11,353 bases of DNA from CAYXOX01 sp964466745 (GTDB taxonomy: Bacteria > Pseudomonadota > Alphaproteobacteria > Rhodobacterales > Rhodobacteraceae): the NCBI GenBank assembly GCA_964466745.1, contig CAYXOX010000102.1, positions 1 through 11,353 of the forward strand. The letters run 5' to 3'. The translations under genes were made by a program, and so were the position numbers. Under the pieces are notes generated by a model that saw only the letters and a program-made list of their open reading frames with translations, was not told where the DNA came from and made no database searches. Below are positions 6,282 to 11,353 of this stretch, in pieces; positions within the stretch are counted from its first letter, which is position 1; every line of letters starts with the position of its first letter.

Positions 6282-7010
6282 ATGACGGAGCGCGACGAGC
6301 GAAGCGCAGCCGAACCCGGCGGGGCCGACCTTGCCGAGGCGTACCGCCCCCTGCCGCTGCCCGACCGGATCGCGCTGCCGCCCGAGGCCAGCCTCGCCGC
6401 GGCCCGCGCCTTCCGCGACAGCATGCGCAGGCGCCACAGCGTGCGCGAATTCGCCCCCGATCCGGTTGCCACCGAGGTGATCGAGGCCGCCATCGCCGCG
6501 GCGGGGCTCGCGCCTTCCGGCGCCAACCAGCAGCCCTGGCATTTCGTCGCCATCGCCGATCCGGCTGCGAAGGCCCGCGTGCGCGAAGCCGCCGAGGCCG
6601 AGGAGCGCGCCTTCTACGCCGGCGGCGGGGGCGATGCCTGGCTCCGGGCGCTCGAACCGATCGGGACAGGCGCCGAGAAGCCGCATCTCACCGAGGCACC
6701 CTGGCTGATCGCGGTCTTCGCGCAACGCTACGGGCTCGCGCCCGACGGCAGCCGCCGCAAGCACTACTACGTGCCCGAAAGCGTGGGCATCGCCACGGGC
6801 TTTCTGATCGCCGCGCTGCACGCCGCCGGGCTTTCGTGCCTCACCCACACCCCGAATCCCATGAAGTTCCTCAATGATCTTTGCGGAAGGCCGGAAGCGG
6901 AGAAGCCGGTGATGATCCTCGCCGTGGGGGTCGCAGGAGTAGGCGCGACCGTTCCCGCCGCGGCCAAGCGCAAGAAGCCGCTCGACGAAATCCTGACGGT
7001 GCTCGGCTGA
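6282..7010 (+). CDS. Nitroreductase-family flavoprotein (iodotyrosine deiodinase-like subgroup)
   Basis: This is a predicted FMN-dependent NAD(P)H oxidoreductase of the nitroreductase fold that works as a dimer in the cytoplasm. The substrate is unknown. The 242-residue protein carries the FMN-phosphate motif RRRHSVREF (49-57), the loop APSGANQQPWHFV (77-89), and EKPHLTEAPWLIAVFAQRYG (132-151). HYYVPESVGIATGFLIAALHAAGL (161-184), LTHTPNPMKFLNDLCGRP and KPLDEIL near the end complete the pattern. PSGAN-QPWHF together with the YVPESVGIA block is typical of the deiodinase-like subgroup rather than the NfsA/NfsB enzymes (from memory of the family). An N-terminal extension of about 45 residues precedes the core. 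The start has a purine-rich AGCGAGG just before ATG 6282. The gene is divergent from the TetR regulator and 42 nt upstream of the AEC permease. Confidence 0.9.
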   Translation: MTERDERSAAEPGGADLAEAYRPLPLPDRIALPPEASLAAARAFRDSMRRRHSVREFAPDPVATEVIEAAIAAAGLAPSGANQQPWHFVAIADPAAKARVREAAEAEERAFYAGGGGDAWLRALEPIGTGAEKPHLTEAPWLIAVFAQRYGLAPDGSRRKHYYVPESVGIATGFLIAALHAAGLSCLTHTPNPMKFLNDLCGRPEAEKPVMILAVGVAGVGATVPAAAKRKKPLDEILTVLG

Positions 7011-7052
7011 CGCCCCTCGCGCGGCCGCACCCCCCGTGATACGCGCCAGACC

Positions 7053-7997
7053 ATGTGGGACATCTTTCTACAGACCCTCCCCTTCTTCCTGCTGATCGGG
7101 CTGGGATACTGGGCCGGGCGTACCGGCTTCTTCAGCGAGGAAGCCACCGCCTACCTCACGAAGTTCGTGTTCTACTTCGCACTTTCGGCGATGCTCTTCG
7201 GCTTCGCCTCGCGGCTTGAATTCTCCGAGGTCTTCAGCTGGACCTTCGTGGCCGCCTATCTCTGGGGCACGCTCGTCGTCTACCTGCTGGCCACCGGCGT
7301 GGCTTTCCTGCGCTGGCGCAGCCTCGAGGAGGCGGCGGTCGAGGCGCAATGCGCGGTGATCGGCAACGTCGGTTTCCTCGGCATCCCGATGCTTGTGCTC
7401 CTGCTGGGCGAGGCCGCTGCCGGCCCCATCATCATGGTGCTCTCGGTGGATCTCATCGTGTTCTCGAGCCTGATCGTGATCCTGATCACGGCCGGGCGCG
7501 GCGGCACGCTCGGGCTGCGCGTGTTCCGCACCGTCGGGCTCGGCCTCGTCAAGAATCCCATGATCGTCTCGGTGGCGCTGGGCCTGGTGTGGGCGCGCTT
7601 CTCGCTGCCCCTGCCGGGCCCGGCGGCGGCCTTCCTCGAGATCCTCGGCGCCGCCGCGACGCCCGGCGCGCTTTTTGCCATCGGCGCCTCGCTCGCCTCG
7701 AAATCGGCCGAGCGCCTCAGCGTGGCCGGTTGGCTCGCCAGCGCCAAGCTGGTGCTGCACCCGCTGGCGGTGGCCTTCGGGGCGCTCGTTCTCTTTCCTG
7801 TCGAGCCCCATGCCGCCGGGGTGATGATCGCCTGCGCCGCGCTGCCGGTGGCGGGCAACGTCTACATCCTCGCCCAGCACTACGGCGTCGCGCCGCAGCG
7901 CGTTTCGGCAACGATCCTGATCTCGACGGCGGCCAGCATTCTCACGGTCTCCGCCGTCGTGGCCTGGGTCGCGCCGCTCGTCGCCGCCGGGCCCTGA
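7053..7997 (+). CDS. AEC-family (auxin efflux carrier-like) permease
   Basis: This is an inner-membrane secondary transporter of the AEC family. Bacterial members move small organic acids such as malonate, malate or amino-acid derivatives, and the substrate here cannot be assigned. The 314-residue protein is about the usual length. Hydrophobic segments at about 5-22, 34-52, 62-86, 103-119, 125-147, 164-182, 190-215, 225-249, 254-272 and 285-309 fit the ten-helix topology with an inverted repeat. Family marks are GNVGFLGIPM (104-113) in the first half, KNPM (167-170), and ALPVAGNVYILAQHYG (263-278) in the second half. No good ribosome-binding site is visible before ATG 7053, so expression may depend on the nitroreductase gene 42 nt upstream. 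The link to the same regulator is inferred from position. Confidence 0.93.
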   Translation: MWDIFLQTLPFFLLIGLGYWAGRTGFFSEEATAYLTKFVFYFALSAMLFGFASRLEFSEVFSWTFVAAYLWGTLVVYLLATGVAFLRWRSLEEAAVEAQCAVIGNVGFLGIPMLVLLLGEAAAGPIIMVLSVDLIVFSSLIVILITAGRGGTLGLRVFRTVGLGLVKNPMIVSVALGLVWARFSLPLPGPAAAFLEILGAAATPGALFAIGASLASKSAERLSVAGWLASAKLVLHPLAVAFGALVLFPVEPHAAGVMIACAALPVAGNVYILAQHYGVAPQRVSATILISTAASILTVSAVVAWVAPLVAAGP

Positions 7998-8022
7998 ACC
8001 GCAAGCCAAGGGAGTTCCATCC

Positions 8023-8853
8023 ATGGAAACGCTTTCCGAGAATCGCGCCTTCGGCGGCGTGCAGGGCGTCTACCGCCACCAGAGCGACGCCTGCCGCTGC
8101 CCGATGACGTTCGGCCTCTTCCTTCCGCCGCAGGCGGAGGCGGGGCCCGTGCCCGTGCTGTGGTATCTCTCGGGGCTGACCTGCACCCACGAGAACGCCA
8201 TGGTGAAGGCCGGTGCTCAGGGCTGGGCGGCCGAGCAGGGCATAGCGCTCGTCTTCCCCGACACCTCGCCGCGCGGCGAAGGCGTTGCCGATGCGGAGCC
8301 GTTCGACATGGGGCAGGGCGCCGGGTTCTACGTCGATGCCACCGAGGCGCCGTGGGCACAGCACTTCTCCATGTGGTCCTACCTCGCCGACGAGCTGCCC
8401 CAGATCGTCACGGCGGCCTTCGGCATCGACGAGGAGCGCCAGGCGATCACCGGCCATTCCATGGGCGGGCATGGCGCGCTGACACTGGCCATGGGGCTTC
8501 CGGGGCGGTTCCGCTCGGTTTCTGCCTTCTCCCCCATCTGCAACCCTTCGGCCTCCGACTGGGGCCGGCCGCAACTGACCGCCTATCTCGGCGCCGACGA
8601 AACCGCCTGGGAGGGGCACGACGCCAGCGCACTGATGGCCGAGCACGGCTTTGACGGGCCCGTGCTCGTCGATACCGGCAGCGCCGATCCCTTTCTCGAG
8701 AAACTGCGGCCCGAGACCCTCGCTCAGGCCATGGCCGCGCGCCGGCAGGAGGGGGCCTTCCGCATGCAGGCGGGCTACGATCACAGCTACTTCTTCGTGG
8801 CGAGCTTCATGGAGGCCCATGTCGCGTTCCACGCGGAGGCGCTTTTTTCATGA
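8023..8853 (+). CDS. fghA: S-formylglutathione hydrolase
   Basis: This esterase-D-family alpha/beta hydrolase splits S-formylglutathione into formate and glutathione. It is the second step of glutathione-dependent formaldehyde detoxification, after the class III alcohol dehydrogenase, which is not in this window. The 276-residue protein has normal length. Its catalytic triad is visible: S146 in GHSMGGHGAL, D222 in DTGSADPFLE, and H254 in YDHSYFFVASF. Other family marks are LWYLSGLTCTHENAM (46-60, with the conserved cysteine C54), FPDTSPRGEG (78-87) and GAGFYVDAT (99-107). AAGGGAG lies 8 nt before ATG 8023, a strong site. The gap to the permease is only 25 nt. The stop codon overlaps the next start as ATGA, so it leads a coupled four-gene run. 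Confidence 0.96.
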   Translation: METLSENRAFGGVQGVYRHQSDACRCPMTFGLFLPPQAEAGPVPVLWYLSGLTCTHENAMVKAGAQGWAAEQGIALVFPDTSPRGEGVADAEPFDMGQGAGFYVDATEAPWAQHFSMWSYLADELPQIVTAAFGIDEERQAITGHSMGGHGALTLAMGLPGRFRSVSAFSPICNPSASDWGRPQLTAYLGADETAWEGHDASALMAEHGFDGPVLVDTGSADPFLEKLRPETLAQAMAARRQEGAFRMQAGYDHSYFFVASFMEAHVAFHAEALFS

Positions 8854-9317
8854 TCTACGTGGACGCCGATGCCTGCCCGGTGAAGGCCGAGGCCGAGCGC
8901 GTGGCGGAGCGGCACGGGCTTCATCTCTATCTCGTGGCCAACGGCGGGCTGCGCCCTTCGCCGCATCCGCTGGTGGAGGTCGTGGTGGTGCCCGAGGGGC
9001 CTGACGCAGCCGATATCTGGATCGCCGAGCGCGCCGGCACCGGCGATGTGGTGGTGACGTCCGATATCCCGCTCGCGGCCCGTGCGGTGGAACGCGGCGC
9101 GCGGGTGATCAAGCCAAACGGCGAGGCTCTCACCGCAGCCAATGTGGGCCAGGCGCTCGCCTCGCGCGATCTCATGGCCGATCTGCGCGCGGCAGACCCC
9201 TTCCGACAGGGTGGCGGGCGGCCCTTCTCGAAGGCCGACCGTTCGCGGTTTCTCGACGCGCTCGAGCGCGCGGTGCGCTCCGCCGCACGCGACGCAGAGG
9301 AAAGGAGAGCTCCATGA
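8850..9317 (+). CDS. UPF0178 (DUF188, YaiI/YqxD) family protein
   Basis: The 155-residue protein is a member of the widespread UPF0178 family, whose fold is PIN-like and whose biochemical function is not established. Family marks are IYVDADACPVK (2-12), LVANGG (28-33), VVVTSDIPLAARAVERGARVIKPNGE (67-92), and FSKADRSRFLDALER (126-140). Acidic residues D5, D7 and D72 could form a metal site, as in PIN-type nucleases (inference). Its ATG overlaps the fghA stop codon as ATGA. The upstream GGAGG (8835-8839) is 10 nt away, and six Ts lie between it and the start. The end overlaps the HAD gene in the same way. Location beside fghA does not by itself give a role in formaldehyde metabolism. Confidence 0.94.
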   Translation: MIYVDADACPVKAEAERVAERHGLHLYLVANGGLRPSPHPLVEVVVVPEGPDAADIWIAERAGTGDVVVTSDIPLAARAVERGARVIKPNGEALTAANVGQALASRDLMADLRAADPFRQGGGRPFSKADRSRFLDALERAVRSAARDAEERRAP

Positions 9318-9934
9318 CCGTGAAGGCCGTCGTCCTCGATATCGGCAACGTGCTCATCGAATGGAATCCCGAACGCTTCTACGACCGGGTGATCGGCGAG
9401 GAGCGGCGCCGAGCCCTTCTTGCCGAAACCGGCATCGAAGCGGCCAACCTGGAGGTGGACCGCGGCCGCCCCTTCCGCGAGACGATCTACGCCGCGGCCG
9501 AAGCAGCGCCGGAATGGTCGGCCGAAATCAGGATGTGGCACGACAACTGGATCGAGATGGCCTCGCCCGCGATCGAGCTCTCGGTCCGGCTCCAGCGGAC
9601 GCTTCGGACGAAGGGCGTGCCCGTCTACGCGCTGAGCAACTTCGGGGTCGAGACCTTCGCCTTCGCCGAGACGCGCTACCCCTTCCTCGCCGAGTTCGAC
9701 GGGCGCTTCGTCTCGGGGCATCTCGGAACGGTGAAGCCGGAGCCCCGGATCTACGAGGTCCTCGAGCGCGAAACCGGCCACGACCCGGCGACGCTGCTCT
9801 TCACCGACGACCGGCTCGAGAACATTCTCGCCGCGGAGGCCAGAGGCTGGCAGACCCATCACTTCACGGGGCCCGAGGGATGGGCCGCGCGCCTCGTGGC
9901 CGAGGAGCTCCTGGCCGAGGAGGAGGCGGCATGA
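9314..9934 (+). CDS. HAD-family (subclass IA) phosphatase, YihX-like
   Basis: This is a predicted cytoplasmic phosphatase of the haloacid dehalogenase superfamily; the substrate is unknown. All four motifs are present in 206 residues: motif I VVLDIGNVLIEW with nucleophile D9, motif II ALSNF with S108, motif III GTVKPEPRIYE with K141, and motif IV LFTDDRLENI with D165 and D166. A helical cap lies at about 18-95. The second motif I aspartate (D+2) is replaced by glycine (DIGNV). The YihX group of sugar-phosphate phosphatases also has a glycine there, as I recall it, so this is a subgroup trait rather than damage. AAAGGAGAG lies just before ATG 9314. The start overlaps the UPF0178 stop, and its stop overlaps the next start, both as ATGA. 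Confidence 0.93.
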   Translation: MTVKAVVLDIGNVLIEWNPERFYDRVIGEERRRALLAETGIEAANLEVDRGRPFRETIYAAAEAAPEWSAEIRMWHDNWIEMASPAIELSVRLQRTLRTKGVPVYALSNFGVETFAFAETRYPFLAEFDGRFVSGHLGTVKPEPRIYEVLERETGHDPATLLFTDDRLENILAAEARGWQTHHFTGPEGWAARLVAEELLAEEEAA

Positions 9935-10842
9935 GTGCTCCGGTTTTCATTCCGCGCGAGGCGGAGGCCCGCCTGAGCTGGGTCGCGCTCACCGAGGCGC
10001 TGGCCGAGGGGCACGCGCTTCCGCGCGCCGAGATCGGCGATACCTTTCTCTACCGGGAGGGCGACACGCTGCTCAGCCGCGCCGCCTGGATCACCGGCCT
10101 CGGCGCGGCGGTGAAGACGGCGATGGTGCTGCCGGCCGGCCCGCGGCGCGGCGAGGGTCGGCTCGACGGGGCGATGTGCCTGCTTTCGGAGGAAACCGGC
10201 GGGCTCGATGCGGTCATCGATTTCCGTCTCGTCACGAAATGGAAGACGGCGGGCGACAGCCTGCTGGGCGCGCTGCGCCTCGCCCGCCCCGAGAGCGCGC
10301 GCATCCTCATCGTGGGCGCGGGCACCGTGGCGCGTTCGCTCCTCGATGCCTATGGCGCGGGCTTTCCCGACGCCGAGTTCGAAATCTGGAACCGCACCCC
10401 GGAGGCCGCGAAACGCCTCGCGGCCGGACACGGGCGCGCCCGCGCGGTGGGTGATCTCGAATCCGCGGTGGCGCGTGCCGATATCGTGGCCTGCGCCACG
10501 ATGTCTGCCTCCCCCGTCCTGCGCGGGGAGTGGCTGCGGCCCGGCCAGCACGTGGATCTGATCGGCGCCTACCGGCCCGACATGCGGGAGGCCGACGATA
10601 CCGCCCTGCGCCGGGCCCGCATCTTCGTGGACAGCACGGCGACGACGCTCGACCACATCGGCGAGCTGAAGGATCCGCTGGCCCGCGGCGTGATCGGCCG
10701 GGACGACGTGATCGCCGATTTCTACGACCTCGACCGCTTCGGCCGGCAAGGCGCGGAGGACATCACGCTTTTCAAGAACGGTGGCGGCGCGCATCTCGAT
10801 CTCATGACGGCCCGCTACATCCTCTCCGCCTGGCAGGGCTGA
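9931..10842 (+). CDS. Ornithine cyclodeaminase/mu-crystallin family reductase
   Basis: Members of this family are NAD(P)-dependent enzymes that include ornithine cyclodeaminase, ketimine and pyrroline-2-carboxylate reductases, and alanine dehydrogenases. The 303-residue protein has normal length. Visible features: GLGAAVKTAMVLP with the substrate-binding lysine K62, the Rossmann loop LIVGAGTVARSLL (127-138), and EIWNRTPEAAKRLA (151-164). The NR after the second strand favours NADPH. ACATMSASPVLRGEWLRPGQHVDLIGAYRPDMREAD (187-222) includes D217 at the usual catalytic aspartate position, and FKNGGGAHLDLMTA lies near the end. The GAYRPDMRE form resembles the reductase (ketimine/pyrroline-carboxylate) members more than true ornithine cyclodeaminases, so an ornithine-to-proline role should not be assumed. 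AGGAGG lies a few bases before ATG 9931, which overlaps the HAD stop. Confidence 0.93.
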   Translation: MSAPVFIPREAEARLSWVALTEALAEGHALPRAEIGDTFLYREGDTLLSRAAWITGLGAAVKTAMVLPAGPRRGEGRLDGAMCLLSEETGGLDAVIDFRLVTKWKTAGDSLLGALRLARPESARILIVGAGTVARSLLDAYGAGFPDAEFEIWNRTPEAAKRLAAGHGRARAVGDLESAVARADIVACATMSASPVLRGEWLRPGQHVDLIGAYRPDMREADDTALRRARIFVDSTATTLDHIGELKDPLARGVIGRDDVIADFYDLDRFGRQGAEDITLFKNGGGAHLDLMTARYILSAWQG

Positions 10843-10856
10843 GAGCTCTGGTGGCG

Positions 10857-10891
10857 CGGCGGCGGGGCACATTGCGGCGCGCCCGCCGCCG
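10857..10891 (+). terminator. GC-rich stem-loop after the fghA-to-reductase cluster
   Basis: CGGCGGCGGG and CCCGCCGCCG form a perfect 10-bp inverted repeat with a 15-nt loop, starting 15 nt after the reductase stop codon. No T-run follows, so it may be an RNA end-protecting or weak terminating structure rather than a classical intrinsic terminator. It separates the cluster from zapE. Confidence 0.4.
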
Positions 10892-10938
10892 GTGCAGGTT
10901 GCGCGCCTGATTCACGCGCGGGACGCAGACCGCCCCCA

Positions 10939-11353
10939 ATGACCAGCCTCGCAGACATCTACGCCGCCCGCGCCGCCGACGGCCATATCGACCCCGATCC
11001 GGCCCAGGAGGCCGCGCTCGTCGAGCTCGAGCGCATCCGCGCGGCGCTTGCCGAGCCCGCGCCGCGCCGGGGGCTGCTGCGCCGCCGGAAGGCGGAGGCT
11101 CCGCCGGGGCTCTATCTCTGGGGCGGGGTCGGGCGCGGAAAGTCGATGCTCATGGATCTCTTCGCCGATCACCTCNNNNNNNNNNTTTCCACGCCTTCAT
11201 GCAGGAGGTCCATGCGGGCATGCACGCGGCGAGGGCAAAGGGGGTGGACGACGCGCTCGCACCGGTTGCCGACGCGCTGGTGGCCGAACTGCGCTGCCTC
11301 GCGCTCGACGAGATGCAGATCACCGATATCACCGACGCGATGATCGTGGGCCG
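10939..11353 (+). CDS. zapE: Cell division protein ZapE (AFG1-like ATPase), 5' part, broken by an assembly gap
   Basis: ZapE/AFG1 is an AAA-like P-loop ATPase. In E. coli it associates with the Z ring; the mitochondrial homologue acts in protein quality control. The first 79 residues (MTSLADIYAARAADGHIDPDPAQ onward) include GLYLWGGVGRGKSMLMDLF, with the Walker A motif GGVGRGKS. After ten Ns the family sequence resumes in another frame from 11187: FHAFMQEVHAGMHAARAKGVDDALAP, then LALDEMQITDITDAMIVGR with Walker B (DE). The base T at 11186 fits the end of a histidine codon expected before FHAF. The frame change is therefore an artefact of the gap length, not a mutation. The rest of the gene (over 350 residues in the family) lies past the window. 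No strong ribosome-binding site is visible before ATG 10939. Confidence 0.92.
11176..11185. other. Assembly gap (10 Ns) inside zapE
   Basis: Ten undetermined bases. The coding frame before the gap (codon ends at 11175) and after it (codon starts at 11187) are incompatible with a length of 10. A length of 3n+2 is required. Comparison with E. coli ZapE from memory suggests about 26 nt. Confidence 0.9.

Noticed and set aside
5493..6848. 451-aa version of the TetR protein, as a possible fusion
   Set aside because: The extra N-terminal 243 residues are antisense to the nitroreductase; the promoter and ribosome-binding site fit a start at 6119.
7068..8024. 318-aa minus-strand open frame opposite the AEC permease
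   Set aside because: It is rich in charged residues as expected for the complement of a membrane protein gene, and has no family motifs.
9142..9930. 566-aa version of the reductase, as a possible fusion
   Set aside because: The upstream part is an out-of-frame reading of the UPF0178 and HAD genes; ATG 9931 gives the normal family N-terminus.
1..11353. CRISPR array, transposon ends, tRNA genes, toxin-antitoxin or phage-defence genes
   Set aside because: No regularly spaced repeats, transposase motifs, cloverleaf-like tRNA segments or paired small toxin/antitoxin genes were seen. NYN and UPF0178 are PIN-like but do not have a toxin-antitoxin layout.

Overview
This 11.35 kb window is a dense, GC-rich (about 70%) stretch of bacterial chromosome. 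The gene families, the codon use and the Hint-domain protein point to an alphaproteobacterium of the Rhodobacterales (Rhodobacteraceae/Roseobacteraceae type). That assignment is an inference from protein character, not from a marker gene. There are no rRNA or tRNA genes, no insertion sequences, no CRISPR arrays and no phage genes. Twelve genes are identified besides the two cut off at the window edges.

Left part (1-2153, minus strand): the N-terminal third of ribonuclease R (rnr, running off the left edge), preceded by a complete dapE (succinyl-diaminopimelate desuccinylase, lysine/peptidoglycan precursor synthesis). A 416-nt intergenic region separates dapE from a divergent Hint-fold protein (2570-3610, plus) whose usual catalytic cysteine is missing. 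This converges on a small conserved-looking protein of unknown function (3636-3965, minus).

Middle part (4202-7997): a GNAT acetyltransferase gene overlaps by 11 nt a gene for a NYN (PIN-like RNase) protein with a C-terminal LOTUS/OST-HTH RNA-binding domain. These two meet a TetR/AefR-type regulator head-on (5493-6119, minus). The regulator is divergent from a flavin nitroreductase, followed by an AEC-family permease. A good promoter for the regulator, with an inverted repeat inside its spacer, lies between the regulator and the nitroreductase and suggests autoregulation.

Right part (8023-10842): four plus-strand genes are linked by ATGA stop/start overlaps: S-formylglutathione hydrolase (formaldehyde detoxification), a UPF0178 (YaiI/YqxD) protein, a HAD phosphatase and an ornithine cyclodeaminase/mu-crystallin-family reductase. 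After a 96-nt gap with a GC-rich hairpin comes the 5' part of zapE (AFG1-like ATPase). It is interrupted by 10 Ns, and its reading frame changes across them, so the Ns are an assembly gap of unknown length and not real sequence.

Most of the window is ordinary core or near-core metabolism. I did not find a convincing undescribed multi-gene system. The points most worth a second look are the catalytically degenerate Hint protein, the coupled GNAT-NYN/LOTUS pair, the self-regulating TetR promoter, and the tightly coupled but functionally mixed fghA cluster.
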